Shown here piece after piece: positions 1-9,800 of a stretch of DNA of 44,225 nucleotides. Under the pieces are notes generated by a model. The model searched no databases. It was not told where the DNA came from and saw only the letters and a list, made by a program, of their open reading frames with translations. How positions within the stretch are numbered: position 1 is the first letter of the stretch; every line of letters begins with the position of its first letter. Origin of the DNA: DASQBT01 sp049578545 (GTDB lineage Bacteria; Pseudomonadota; Gammaproteobacteria; Burkholderiales; Thiobacillaceae); assembly GCA_049578545.1 (NCBI GenBank), contig JBAUMF010000015.1:1-44225 (forward strand). Direction: 5' to 3'. A program made the translations under genes and the position numbers.

Positions 1-10
1 CCGAAGTTTG
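1..10 (+). repeat. Left terminal inverted repeat of the IS
   Basis: CCGAAGTTTG is an exact inverted match to positions 1935-1944. The repeat may extend left beyond the window. Confidence 0.65.
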
Positions 11-135
11 AAGCGTCAACGCGGGGATCAGTGAGTGATCATGCCGGTTTCGGCATTTTTTCCGGCCGGATATGTTCCCATGTAATATGCGATATTGTAC
101 TTGACTATCGCTAGTGGGATCCTATCATGTAATCC

Positions 136-1875
136 ATGTATATCGAGACCGTCCCTAACCGCAACTCGCCGCCGGCGATCCTGCTGCGCGAGGGCTATCG
201 GGAAGGCGGCAAGATCGTCAAGCGCACCCTCGCCAACCTGTCGCACTGGGACCCTCAACTCATTGAGCACTTTCGTATTCTCTTGAAGGGGGGCATCGCC
301 GTCGAGTCACCCCAGGCGCTCATGACGCTTGAGCGTTCCCTGCCGCATGGCCACGTGGCGGCGGTTCTGGGCACGGCTCGCCAATGCGGTATCGAGAAAC
401 TGATCAGTGGTGCCCCAACACCCCTGCGGTCCATCGTCCTGGCGTTGATCGTGGCGCGAGTCCTGGAACCCGGGTCGAAGTTGGCCACCTGGCGCATGCT
501 GCAACCGCAGTGTGCGACGCATTCACTGTCGCAGGTGCTGGGCCTGGGCGAGATCGAGGTGGATCCACTCTACGCCGCGCTCGATTGGCTGGGCGAGGCA
601 CAACCACGCATCGAGACCGCCCTGGCCAGGAAACATCTGGCCAACGGCGTGCTGGTGCTCTACGACCTGAGCTCAACGTGGGTCACCGGGCGCCACTGCG
701 CACTGGCCAAGTATGGTTACTCGCGCGATGGTCGCGGGGATTGCCCGCAGATCGTCTTTGGTTTGCTCTGCAGCGCCGCGGGTTGCCCAGTGGCCGTCGA
801 AGTCTTTGAGGGCAACACCGCGGACCCCGCCACGGTTGGGGCGCAGATCGATAAGCTGAAGCAGCGCTTCGGGCTCTCGCATGTGGTTTGGGTCGGCGAC
901 CGGGGAATGATCACCGCGGCGCGGATCGAGGAGGTGCTGCGCCCGGCCGGGATGGGTTGGATCACCGCCTTGCGCTCGCCGCAGATCGCTGAACTCATCG
1001 AGGAGCGTGGCCCTTGGCAGCTCGCGCTATTCGATGAACGGGGCCTCATCGAAGTGGCCAGCGATCGCTATCCGGGCGAGCGACTGATGGTCTGCCGCAA
1101 TCCGGCATTGGCCACCGAGCGCTCGCGCAAGCGGGACGAACTCCTGGCACTGACCGAAGCGGATTTCGCCGCGATCGCCCAGGCCACCACGCGTCGTCGC
1201 GATCCCCTGCGCGGTCAGGACAAGATCGCGCTGCGGGTCGGACGCGTGATGGACCACCGGCACATGGCCAAGCACTTCGAGCTGACCATCACGGACACCG
1301 CCTTCACCTTCACCCGCAAGCAAGCCCAGATTGACGCCGAGGCGGCCCTCGACGGCTTGTACGTGATCCGCACCAACGTCCCCAGCGAGCAACTCTCCGA
1401 TACCGAAACGGTGTCTGCCTACAAGAGTCTGGCCCAGGTCGAGCGCGCCTTCCGCTCCATGAAGACGGTCGATCTTCACGTCCGTCCGATCTACCACTGG
1501 AACGAAGCCCGGGTGCGCGCCCATGTGTTTCTTTGCATGCTCGCCTACTACGTCGAATGGCATCTGCGCGACGCACTGAAACCGATGCTCCATGACGACG
1601 AAGAACTCGAGACTCAACGCGACAGCCGGCTCAATCCGGTGCTGCCAACGCAACGTTCAGCGCGCGCCAAAGCCAAGGTCGCGACCCATCGCACCGACGA
1701 TGGCCTGCCGGTTCACAGCCTGCACACGCTCCTGCAGGATCTCGCCACCTTGACCTACAACATCACCTCGACCCCCATTAATCCCGAAGCCAAGATCATC
1801 GTCACTACCCGCCCGACCCCGACACAAGCCAAAGCCTTTGCTCTGCTCGGCATCGACCCAGGCTGTTCCCAGTAA
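136..1875 (+). CDS. IS1634 family transposase
   Basis: DDE-type transposase of 579 residues, the usual length for the IS1634 group of IS4-like elements. It cuts and rejoins the element's ends with a metal-dependent RNase H-like fold. Candidate catalytic acidic residues are Asp177 (in LVLYDLSSTW) and Asp255 (in VWVGDRGM). The C-terminal Glu sits in YKSLAQVERAFRSMK, which is the Y-x-R-x-E-x-K type signature of IS4-like enzymes. The N-terminus (YREGGKIVKRTLANLSHW) is typical of this family. The ATG at 136 gives the full-length family start. The frame is intact, so the element may be active. Family membership is secure; activity is inferred. Confidence 0.93.
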   Translation: MYIETVPNRNSPPAILLREGYREGGKIVKRTLANLSHWDPQLIEHFRILLKGGIAVESPQALMTLERSLPHGHVAAVLGTARQCGIEKLISGAPTPLRSIVLALIVARVLEPGSKLATWRMLQPQCATHSLSQVLGLGEIEVDPLYAALDWLGEAQPRIETALARKHLANGVLVLYDLSSTWVTGRHCALAKYGYSRDGRGDCPQIVFGLLCSAAGCPVAVEVFEGNTADPATVGAQIDKLKQRFGLSHVVWVGDRGMITAARIEEVLRPAGMGWITALRSPQIAELIEERGPWQLALFDERGLIEVASDRYPGERLMVCRNPALATERSRKRDELLALTEADFAAIAQATTRRRDPLRGQDKIALRVGRVMDHRHMAKHFELTITDTAFTFTRKQAQIDAEAALDGLYVIRTNVPSEQLSDTETVSAYKSLAQVERAFRSMKTVDLHVRPIYHWNEARVRAHVFLCMLAYYVEWHLRDALKPMLHDDEELETQRDSRLNPVLPTQRSARAKAKVATHRTDDGLPVHSLHTLLQDLATLTYNITSTPINPEAKIIVTTRPTPTQAKAFALLGIDPGCSQ

Positions 1876-1934
1876 CCGCATCACACCAATCCTGTTTCGT
1901 CTGCAATATCAAGGAACTCACTCGTTCATGGCGC

Positions 1935-1944
1935 CAAACTTCGG
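1935..1944 (-). repeat. Right terminal inverted repeat of the IS
   Basis: CAAACTTCGG is the exact reverse complement of the first ten bases of the window. It lies 60 bases after the transposase stop, a normal distance for an IS end. Confidence 0.65.
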
Positions 1945-2128
1945 GTTAGTGGCCTACCCAGCTCAAGGCGGCGAACACGGGGCTAACTTGTCCCGGAATC
2001 GGGCGTAAGGCTTGCCCGCGTTGTAACAGGCCGACAGCCAGGACTGGGCGATGTTCATCCATCGTGCCGGAAGACGCGTCTTCTGCCGCGGCGCCTGGCC
2101 GAATACGTCAAGCCCAGGTTCTGGCTGC
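1945..2128. other. Spacer between IS end and hemerythrin gene
   Basis: No complete gene is visible. On the minus strand a short open stretch reads MNIAQSWLSACYNAGKPYA and runs to a stop near 1964. It lacks a convincing ribosome site and is not a family I recognise. It could be a remnant of a gene displaced when the IS arrived. Confidence 0.3.
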
Positions 2129-2542
2129 CTATCGAACATTAGCGAAGGACTTCCCGAACAGCTTGGGGAAGGTTGCGTCCTCTGTTATATGATGGATCAG
2201 CAGCGCATCCAGACCATGCTGGGCTTCCTTATGCATGATCTCATTGGCCGCCTTCATGGCCTCGTGCAGGGAAACCATATCCACCAGTATCTGGCGATGG
2301 GCCAGCTGATGGGCGGCATGCTGGGGATAGATGATCTTCTTCAGCACCTTTTCCTCGTGGTCGAAATGCTGGCGGGTCTGAGCCATGATCTCGTTGAACA
2401 CGTTAAGCACCTGGTCGCGGTCAGGCCCCCCGGTCTTCAGCTCCTGGTAATACTGCCCGCACAGCGCAAACAGGGTCCGGTGCGCTGCCTCGATTTCGGG
2501 CAGCGCCTGCCTGATGATCTGTTGCCGCAATTCCCGTTTCAA
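2129..2542 (-). CDS. Hemerythrin-like (HHE cation-binding) protein
   Basis: Cytoplasmic 137-residue protein with the four-helix hemerythrin pattern for a non-haem di-iron site. Visible ligand candidates are His20 (AAHRTLF), the HFDHEE motif near residues 57-62, the H-x3-H cluster HAAHQLAH, and H-x3-D in LIHHITED near the C-terminus. Such proteins bind O2 or NO, or act as oxygen/iron sensors or stores. The start is TTG at 2542 with only a weak purine-rich stretch upstream, so a slightly different start is possible. It is the last gene of the long minus-strand run, about 124 nt after the cytochrome/binding-protein fusion. That placement fits a redox or oxygen role, but its link to the MCO genes is inferred. 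Confidence 0.8.
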   Translation of the reverse strand: MKRELRQQIIRQALPEIEAAHRTLFALCGQYYQELKTGGPDRDQVLNVFNEIMAQTRQHFDHEEKVLKKIIYPQHAAHQLAHRQILVDMVSLHEAMKAANEIMHKEAQHGLDALLIHHITEDATFPKLFGKSFANVR

Positions 2543-2666
2543 GGTAGCGCTTCCCGGAAGTAGCCAACCCCACCCTCACATTGTTTAGAACAGTAGAAAT
2601 CAGAACCCAGCCCGTGACCAATTCAAGCTCAATAAGCGCTCCTGTGCAGCGTCCTGGTGCGGCGGC

Positions 2667-4469
2667 TCAGGGCACCAGCCAGTTGTGGCCTGCATCCAGA
2701 CGGGTACCCTTGGCCTCGGAGAAGCGGACCATGTAGCCTCCCTTGGAGGCGAATCGCTCCCCGGTCGCCAGGGACAGACGCGGGTAGTACCCGGTGATGA
2801 TGCGGTGCTCGACCATCCCCTGCAGATTCTCCACAAGATAGTCACGCACAAAGGTATCCACCATATGGCTCAGTGCCTCGGACAGCAGGCCGCAGGCAAG
2901 GTAGGTATCCGCCTGCACGCGCAGGTCCACCACCGGGATCTGGCGGATGCGGAACCAGCCGAGCGCAAAATCGACATTGATGAGCCGTTGTTCCGGCAGG
3001 CCAACCGGATAGGCCAGCTGCGTCCGGTCGCGCCAGCCCGTCGGCAATGGCGCGCGCTCGAGACCCCCCATCAGGCCCGACAGGTACACCGCATCCGCAG
3101 GGGGCGGTATCCTGTCGAGCGCCGCAATATCGTCTGGGCGCAACCACAGGACCAGGGCGTCTTCGCTTGAGACATCATGCAGCGCCTCGGCCACCCCCTG
3201 GCCAGGCTTGCGGCCGTGCGCCAGAACATGGCTTCTGACCTGGATGCCCTGATGCTCAAGGGTTGCGGCGAGTGCCCGGGCGGCGGGTTCGCCGCTGTCG
3301 CCTTCGCGATAGATCTGCTGCACGACTTTCGCCCCCTTGCCGCGATCCGGGTTCAGGATGCTGTGTGCGATCAGCTCGGCCTCCAGCAGCACGCCTTTTG
3401 AGAAGTAGAGGGAGTAAAAGTCACGATCGGCGTCCGCAGGCGGCGCTTCGACGTTCGGAAAAAGACAGGGCAGGGCTTCTGCCTCGCAGAATTGATGGAC
3501 GGGCGCCCAGTTCCTGCCGCCAAGCCCCGAGATCACCGCCAGCACCGGCTCCCGCGCGAGATACTGCTTGAGCTGCTTCTGCCAGGTCTTCGCCGGGCCG
3601 GTCAGCTGCCAGACGTGCAGTTCCCAATGCCGATACACCTTGAAGCGGACGATGTGGGTGGACAACAGGCGCGGACTCGGGCCCCGCAGGAAGGCGTTCT
3701 TGTCGGCGAAGAACTGGTTGAGCACAGCGAGCATGCCTTGACGCTTCAGCGGATCGGCATCCGGGGTGATGATGGTGGCAAAGTGCAGCACCGTGTCGGT
3801 CACCCCCGGCACGTTGCGCTGGTCCAGTTCCTTGAGATACGCAATCAGCGCCGCCATGTCCTGATCACTCAGGGTGAAATGCGGCATCAGGTAGTCCAAT
3901 GGCTTGCCCTCCGAATCAAGCCCCTCGCGGATCGCCAGCGCGAGCGTCGCATCCGTGTACGGTTCACGATTGGGGCGTATGCCTTCGACGAAGGGCAGGT
4001 CGAGATCCTGGTAGCTGGCCGCGCGTGGGTGCGTGAGATAGCGCCCGGTAATTGGGGGAATCAACCGGTTGCCCTCCCTGGCGCCCAGGCCGCTGTGCTG
4101 GTGGCAGTTGACGCAGGCAGCATCGGCCCCCCGCATGCGCAGGCCGTCAACGCGGTCTGCCACCAGCGGCTGGCCCGAACCGAGAAGGCCATGAAGATAA
4201 ATGGCCTTGCCGATCTCTGCCGGATTACTGCTTGCGTGAACCACGCACGCCATCAACAAACCGACCAGCAGGCTGGTCAGCAGCACGGGCCACGCGCTGG
4301 CTCGTTGGTTGAGGTGGTGCCCCGTGTAACAGGGGTTCGTAACCGCTATCCGCACTTGACGGGGAAGACGCAGTGCGCAGATCAAGCGCCAGGGTTTGGC
4401 AAGGGACAATGAATGATCGTGACGACCATGTTTGGGGCCCAGAAGGTCGAAGCCCGATCTACTGAACAT
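2667..4469 (-). CDS. Cytochrome c / periplasmic substrate-binding protein fusion
   Basis: Exported protein with a mono-haem cytochrome c domain followed by a type-1 periplasmic-binding fold like that of amino-acid ABC-transporter receptors. The haem motif CVNCH lies at about residues 119-123 and a probable axial Met lies in LDYLMPHFTLSDQDM. The signal-peptide core is AWPVLLTSLLVGLLMA. The binding domain fills the C-terminal two thirds (VLAVISGLGGRNWAPVHQFC onward). No permease or ATPase gene is nearby, so it is more likely a redox sensor or electron carrier than a transporter subunit. The ATG at 4469 overlaps the previous stop by 11 nt, as in an operon. It leaves an unusually long N-terminus before the signal peptide, and a GTG at 4355 would be more compact. 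The frame is open back to 4652, inside the upstream gene. Confidence 0.75.
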   Translation of the reverse strand: MFSRSGFDLLGPKHGRHDHSLSLAKPWRLICALRLPRQVRIAVTNPCYTGHHLNQRASAWPVLLTSLLVGLLMACVVHASSNPAEIGKAIYLHGLLGSGQPLVADRVDGLRMRGADAACVNCHQHSGLGAREGNRLIPPITGRYLTHPRAASYQDLDLPFVEGIRPNREPYTDATLALAIREGLDSEGKPLDYLMPHFTLSDQDMAALIAYLKELDQRNVPGVTDTVLHFATIITPDADPLKRQGMLAVLNQFFADKNAFLRGPSPRLLSTHIVRFKVYRHWELHVWQLTGPAKTWQKQLKQYLAREPVLAVISGLGGRNWAPVHQFCEAEALPCLFPNVEAPPADADRDFYSLYFSKGVLLEAELIAHSILNPDRGKGAKVVQQIYREGDSGEPAARALAATLEHQGIQVRSHVLAHGRKPGQGVAEALHDVSSEDALVLWLRPDDIAALDRIPPPADAVYLSGLMGGLERAPLPTGWRDRTQLAYPVGLPEQRLINVDFALGWFRIRQIPVVDLRVQADTYLACGLLSEALSHMVDTFVRDYLVENLQGMVEHRIITGYYPRLSLATGERFASKGGYMVRFSEAKGTRLDAGHNWLVP

Positions 4470-5358
4470 GACCGGAGCCCGCCAGGGACGCCGGATAGGC
4501 ACTTGAAGGTCCCTGCAACCGTGATTGGCCCGGCCGGGTGGTCCGACCCATCCTGCCAAGAGTATCGTTCCGGACTTGAAGAGCCTTGTTTTGGCGTCGC
4601 GGCGCGAAGGGTTCCGCAAACATCCGGTCTTGCAATGGCGGATTGAGCACAACCTTATCTATAACCATCTTGTCCGCTGCCCTGCCCGTATCAGAACCGC
4701 TTTCGATGATGAACGGAATCCGCAGGCCGTCGACCGTTCGGTAGTCACGGTAATACTTCGAAACGGTGCCCGGCGCGCCAGAAGCATTTTGTGACTTGCG
4801 ATCCGACTTGATGTCGAGAAATGACTGTGCATCAATCCATACGTGGCGTCGCGAGCCGGACGGCAGCAAGAGGCTCAGCCTATAGGCGTTCGCGCCATCG
4901 ACCTTCTCCATGCCATCCAAAGTAATGGTGATGCCCTCGGACTGGTAATCCATGAGCGGCCCATCAATGCCTTGACTTTCCTCGGCGAATCTCAATTCAT
5001 CTGGCGTAAAGGCCTGAACGTCAGGGTGCCCGTCGCGCCCAGGCCGCACCTTCCAGCCGTGGCTGCCATCGAACATGCGTACAGACAACTGGTTCTGCAT
5101 CTTGATCTCGAAGCGGGTCTTGTCGGGCCGCTTCTGCTCCAAGGCAAATGGGATGTTTAGAGCAGGTGCATTCGGGCTCTCGATATGGCCAACCCAGATC
5201 GTGGTCTGGACCTTGCGCCATGCGTCCAGCCCACCTCGGGCAGCGATATTCTTGTCGACGATCTGGGCCGCCGTCAGCGCAGGGGCGGCGTCCAGTGGGG
5301 CGGCGAGCGCAGGGGTCGCAAGGCAGGTGGCGAAAATCGCGAGCGAGATTCGTCTCAT
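4459..5358 (-). CDS. LolA-like outer membrane lipoprotein-sorting family protein (paralogue 2)
   Basis: Periplasmic protein of 299 residues. Its signal peptide (MRRISLAIFATCLATPALA) precedes a LolA/LolB-type half-barrel domain that typically carries a lipid or hydrophobic ligand. Landmarks are AAQIVDKNIAARGGLDAWRK, MFDGSHGWKVRPG and HVWIDAQSFLDIK. It is clearly paralogous to the next gene upstream (5369-6160), which shares the same landmarks. The two lie 10 nt apart and are probably co-transcribed. About 45 C-terminal residues after MFAEPFAP are Arg/Gly/Ser-rich and have no match in the paralogue, which stops at the equivalent point. The natural stop may have been lost. The annotation 'lipoprotein-sorting' is a family name; the true ligand is unknown. 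Confidence 0.75.
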   Translation of the reverse strand: MRRISLAIFATCLATPALAAPLDAAPALTAAQIVDKNIAARGGLDAWRKVQTTIWVGHIESPNAPALNIPFALEQKRPDKTRFEIKMQNQLSVRMFDGSHGWKVRPGRDGHPDVQAFTPDELRFAEESQGIDGPLMDYQSEGITITLDGMEKVDGANAYRLSLLLPSGSRRHVWIDAQSFLDIKSDRKSQNASGAPGTVSKYYRDYRTVDGLRIPFIIESGSDTGRAADKMVIDKVVLNPPLQDRMFAEPFAPRRQNKALQVRNDTLGRMGRTTRPGQSRLQGPSSAYPASLAGSGHVQ

Positions 5359-5368
5359 GGTGGCCTGC

Positions 5369-6160
5369 CTATTGGCCGGATGTCGCGGCCAAGGCGAGTT
5401 GTGGCTTGGCGAACAGGGTGTCCCCGAGTGGTCGATTGACCATTACCTGTTCGATGTTCATTTTGTGCGACTTCAAACCACCCTCGATGACGGTCTCCAG
5501 GGTGTGCGGAATCATCAGGCCATGCTCGGCCCTGTAGTCGCGGTAGTAAATGGCCACGTTACGGATCTTGCCGTCCAGTCGATGGGGGTCGCCGTCGATC
5601 TTCAATTCAAGAAAGGTCTTCGCGTCGATCCACACATGCCGTTGCACGCCGTCTCTCATGGTCAGCAGCAGCTTGTAGGCGTCATGCCCTTCGACGGCCT
5701 CCTTTCCCTGCAGCTTGATCCTGGTGCCTTTGCTCGCGTAGTCCACCAGGGGGCCATCCAGCTCCGCCCAGTTCGCTGCCAGTTTGGCCTCGTCCGGCGT
5801 GAACGGCTCCACTTCGTCGCGTCCCAGGAATGGCATGATCTTCCAGCCTTTGGAGCCATCGTAGACCTGCAGAGCCGTTTGATCCTCAAAGACGATCTCC
5901 AGCCGGCTCTTGTGAGGGCGCTTCATGTCCATGACGAATGGCAGGTCGGTATTCTTCTTGCCACCCGCTTCGAGCTGGCCCGCCAGAACCAGCGTATTGA
6001 CGGCACGCCAGGCTTTAAGCCCGCCTCGGGCGGCGACATTGTGCTCAACGATCTGGGCTGCGCTGAGCTTGCTTGGCCGTGTGATGTGACTCGAGGCTGT
6101 GGCGGTGATCGACACCATCAGGCCACATACGATCAGGAACGATCTGTTCATCATGTTCAT
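5369..6160 (-). CDS. LolA-like outer membrane lipoprotein-sorting family protein (paralogue 1)
   Basis: Periplasmic protein of 263 residues with a signal peptide (MNMMNRSFLIVCGLMVSI) and the same LolA-like domain as its downstream neighbour. Shared landmarks are AAQIVEHNVAARGGLKAWR, VYDGSKGWKIMPFLG, DGPLVDYASKGT and HVWIDAKTFLELK. The ATG at 6160 was chosen because GAGGGAGC lies immediately upstream. The frame is open to 6241 but the extra residues would precede a normal signal peptide. It follows a small exported protein and lies in the MCO minus-strand run. It may move a hydrophobic ligand between membranes for the exported copper proteins; that role is only inferred from context. Confidence 0.8.
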   Translation of the reverse strand: MNMMNRSFLIVCGLMVSITATASSHITRPSKLSAAQIVEHNVAARGGLKAWRAVNTLVLAGQLEAGGKKNTDLPFVMDMKRPHKSRLEIVFEDQTALQVYDGSKGWKIMPFLGRDEVEPFTPDEAKLAANWAELDGPLVDYASKGTRIKLQGKEAVEGHDAYKLLLTMRDGVQRHVWIDAKTFLELKIDGDPHRLDGKIRNVAIYYRDYRAEHGLMIPHTLETVIEGGLKSHKMNIEQVMVNRPLGDTLFAKPQLALAATSGQ

Positions 6161-6203
6161 GCTCCCTCTATGAATGCGCCTCGCAGGCGCTGCTGTAATC
6201 TGT

Positions 6204-6719
6204 TCATTCAACCAACAGTCCGTCGGCGTGGAAGGAACCAATCACCACGCTGACGTGGTCGCCGGCCTTGACCGGATCATCCTTGTTGGAGAACACCATC
6301 CAGTATTCCTTGCCGGCTATCGGTTTACCCTTTTGCCGGAGATCACCAACCTGCTCCAGGGACGGGATTTGCAACACCACGCCACGCTTTGGATCGATCA
6401 GGTGCGGGGTGACACGGTCGTCGCTCAGCACCTGGGCGCGCAGCGGGTCCACGACCCGATAGCTGAAACGGATCAGGTTGCCGGAGGCAGTGCGGCGCAC
6501 CAGGAAGTTGTCCACCCCCCAGATGGACAGGTAGTAGGCCTTCGCGCGGCTGGGTACTCTTAGCGGGCGATAGATGGAGCTCTTGTGGGCCGTCGAGGGT
6601 GTCGCGCCCCTGACCACCGGCGCTGGAGACGCACGCTCGGAACCGGAACCAGCCTGCGCTGCGGTAACGATGACGCCACCCGCGAGCAGCCCTGCGAACA
6701 GTTTCATCGTGCCGGTCAT
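6204..6719 (-). CDS. Exported protein of unknown function
   Basis: Protein of 171 residues beginning MTGTMKLFAGLLAGGVIVT, a clear signal peptide. The mature part is short and rich in beta-forming stretches (AYYLSIWGVDNFLVRRT, LIRFSYRVVDPLRAQVL, DHVSVVIGSFHADGLLVE). I do not recognise a named family. The ATG at 6719 has GGAGAG five bases upstream; a start at 6737 is possible but has no good ribosome site. It lies downstream of the giant MCO-like gene and just upstream of the LolA-like pair, probably in the same transcript or a processed part of it. It may be an accessory or assembly factor for the surface copper proteins, but nothing in the sequence proves this. Confidence 0.65.
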   Translation of the reverse strand: MTGTMKLFAGLLAGGVIVTAAQAGSGSERASPAPVVRGATPSTAHKSSIYRPLRVPSRAKAYYLSIWGVDNFLVRRTASGNLIRFSYRVVDPLRAQVLSDDRVTPHLIDPKRGVVLQIPSLEQVGDLRQKGKPIAGKEYWMVFSNKDDPVKAGDHVSVVIGSFHADGLLVE

Positions 6720-6790
6720 GATCACTCTCCAGTCCATCGTTTGCCTTCCGCTTTCGGTGGGTTTCCAGCGATTCCGCCCTTCCCTTTCGA

Positions 6791-6828
6791 GTGATGCGGT
6801 TTGCTGAATTACCCGTAAACCGCATCAC
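6791..6828 (-). terminator. Strong intergenic hairpin after the giant gene
   Basis: Perfect 12-bp inverted repeat: GTGATGCGGTTT at 6791-6802 and AAACCGCATCAC at 6817-6828, with a 14-nt loop. It sits between the giant gene's stop (6854) and the next start (6719). No U-run follows on the minus strand, so it may be a partial terminator, an mRNA-stabilising or processing hairpin, or an operator. Confidence 0.5.
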
Positions 6829-6853
6829 CCGAGCCAGTGTGCATTGAGCCCGA

Positions 6854-9800
6854 TCAGCTTCCGGTCAGCGCCAGGGTGGCCGGACTGCCGGTGCCGTTGT
6901 GGGGTACGGTCAAGGTCCCGGTGCGGGCACTGTTGCCAGTCGGCCCGTTGAAGTTGACCGTGATGGTGCAGGTCGCGCCGACCGCGAAGGTATTTCCCGA
7001 ACAGCTATCGGCACCCTTGCTGAATGCGGTGCCGGTGCCATTCGTCACCGTCGCAGTCCCGAAGGTCACGGACGCAGTACCGCCAATGGTCAGCGTCACC
7101 GTGTCAGACACGCTCCCGTTCCGATTGCCGAAACTGAGCGTGGTCCCAGCACCGTTCAACGTTGCCACCCCAGACTCTCCCGTGAACGAAACCGCCGGCG
7201 TCACGACCGTATCCGTGTCCGTCGCGTTGTTGTTGGACGTATTCGGATCGCTTGTGCCAGAGGGCGCGGTCACGGTGGCGCTGTTGCTAAAGTTGCCGAA
7301 CGCCGCAGACGAACTGATCGTACCCGTCACGGTAAAGGTCACCGAGGCACCGGACGCAAGGGTCCCCAGGGTCTTGTTGATGTTGCCGCTGCCGCTGTTT
7401 CCGCTCGGGCCACAACCATTGCTGCCGGTCGGCGCGCATGACCAACTCCAGCTCCCGGCAGTGATCGCCGAGGGCCTCGTGTCGGCCACCACCGCCCCGG
7501 TTACCGTGCTCGGACCATTGTTCGTCACCACGATGGTGTAGGTCACCGAGCTTCCCCGGATGACGTTGGTCACACCATCGGTCTTCGTGATGGCCAGATC
7601 AGACGACGCGGGAGGGGCCACGAACTCGACCGCGCCGATGTCATACGGGGCCGTCCGCGTCGTGCCGAAGAAGTCGGTGCTTGGCGGTGCCACGCCAGAT
7701 ACTGCCGCCGAGATGCCCGCATTGATGAGCGGTGAGCCGGCCGCCGGCGCGTAGTTGCCGAGCAGGTCTCCACCACCATAGTTTCCGTCGAGCCCGAGGA
7801 CGGTCGGATTCGTCAGCGTTAGCGGACCCCAGCTGATGTTGATCCAGTTGTTCCCCTCGTCCACGGTCGCAGCCGGCGTCAGGTTGAAGATCGGGTTGGG
7901 CACGGTTGCATCCGCAATTCCGGGGGGCACCTGCCAGCCGCACGGCACGGACTGTCCCGTGGGCGAGAGGCATATTCCCTCGGGCGGGACGCGCGAACCA
8001 TTGCAGTACTGGCTGACAACGGTTGGGTTGGAATTGCTGTTGTGCAAGCCGGCCGCGTTGTAGCCGGTGATGTCGGTCAGCACCGAGTACGTCGGGGCGA
8101 GCGTCAGGGTCGAGCTGTGGTTCGTCGGACCGGTGTCACCGCGCGCGCCGATATCCCAGTAGCTCGCTGTCGTGCATGCGCCGCTCCCGCCGGTGATGAT
8201 CACGCCATTGCCGTTCGGCGTCGTGGCGTCTGCCTGCGGCTGGCTCGGTGCGAGCGTGGAGGTGAACGCGTCATACAGTGCGACCACGTTCTGCTGGTTG
8301 AGGGTACCGGCACCCAGCGCGCCCACACCGATGTCGAACGACCGGTTCTGCCAGAAGACGTCGTTGTACAGAAGCGGTACCGAGAAGCTCCGGCAGTTCC
8401 CGTTGGTGCCGTTGCCGCTCCCGGTGTAGTGACCCGTGGGGCAACGGATCGTTACGGACGTCGGCAGATTGGCCTGCAGCACCGCACTGTTCTGGATGCT
8501 CACCAGGCCGGCCGGTTGCGGGCAGGATGTGGTCCCGCCGTTTTGGGTGCAATTGGATCCCAGGGTGCTCGCCAGTGGCGCGCCGATCGTATTGAACAGC
8601 ACGCCCGACGAGGCGGTGGAATCATTGGACATGATCGTGTTGTTGACGATGTTCATGTTCAGCGCATCCAGCAGGGAAATCCCCGCGCCGTCCCAGCCCG
8701 CGACATTGTTGGCGATGATGTTGTTGGTGACGCTCACCGAATACCATTGGGATGGAGTTGTCGGGAAAGACACCACTTCCGAGCCGTTGACGCTCTGGAA
8801 GGCGATTCCGCCGCCGCTGCCGCTTTCGGCCTGGTTGCCCATGATAAGGTTGGCGTTGATTTTCAGGCCGGGACCGACGCCGTCGCTTGGGCCAATGGTG
8901 GACAGGTCGGCGGGCACGCAGTCCGCATCGGTCGTGGCTCCGCAGGGCGGGTCAACGTCCGGGGCGCCCATGATGATGAGGCCGCCGCCGTTCGCCGGGA
9001 TCGTCGGGTTGGTGCTTTGGTTGAAGAGGAACGCGTTGTGCTCGATGTCGCCGTTCTTGCTGAACCCAATGTGGCCGAGGCCGCCGCCGTCGCCGCTGCC
9101 CAGGTTGCCGCACACCCAGTTGGAACTGAACGTGTAGTAGTCGGAGCCCGAGGCAAAGCTGACGCCGCCTGCGCCTGCCGGCGTGGCGGAGAACAACTCA
9201 TCACCAAGCGAAGAGTTCTGCGTGACCGCGTTGTGATGGATGTTCACGTTCATGTCAAAGCAGTAGGGCAGTGCAACGTTGGCAGTGCCGCTCGACTCGC
9301 AGGAACCGGGGGGCGCATTGGTTGCGCTGCCCTGCAGGTTCACGCCTGGATGTTCACCCTGGCCGACGCTGATACCGCCCGAGAACGTTCCGGCATTGTT
9401 GTAGATGCGGTTGTTGGCGATCTGGATGTTATGCCCCCAGCCATGGACGAAGATACCGCCCCCGCCTTGCGAGCTGTCGGTGATGCTCAGGCCGTCGATG
9501 CTCGACGGGTTGCACCAGAAGCTGCTGGGGAAGTGGTTGCGATTGCCATTGCCATTGCCACTCCCACTCCCGCAAATCTGAGTGCTATTGGTCAGCAGCG
9601 TGGTCCCGGTCGGGAAGCCGGCGAGGAGGGTTGGATCGAACGGATTCTGGCCGTGGAAGTCCACGCCTTTCGACAACACCGTGATTGCTGCGCCTTCCAG
9701 GGCGCCCATCAGCGATGGCTCTTGCAGCAGCTCGGCCAGGTTGCCGTTCAGATTGGCATCCCAGCCAACCGTTGCTTCCAGCGGCAACCGGTCGATCTGC

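Larger units (their letters stand above)
1..1944 (+). mobile_element. IS1634-family (IS4-like) insertion sequence
   Basis: One transposase gene is bracketed by short terminal inverted repeats: CCGAAGTTTG at 1-10 and its exact reverse complement CAAACTTCGG at 1935-1944. Similarity is weaker further in. The left end lies at the window edge, so it may begin slightly earlier and a target-site duplication cannot be checked. The element stands downstream of the minus-strand gene run and breaks no recognisable gene inside the window. The family call rests on the transposase. Confidence 0.8.

Noticed and set aside
3492..4412. Plus-strand open frame of 306 codons
   Set aside because: Antisense to the cytochrome/binding-protein fusion, which has clear motifs.
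5075..6253. Plus-strand open frame of 392 codons
   Set aside because: Antisense to both LolA-like genes; no signal or domain of its own.
9540..9575. Hexamer microsatellite-like run (ATTGCC, ACTCCC) in the giant gene
   Set aside because: Encodes a short Gly/Asn/Ser linker; only a few units, no sign of more than low complexity.
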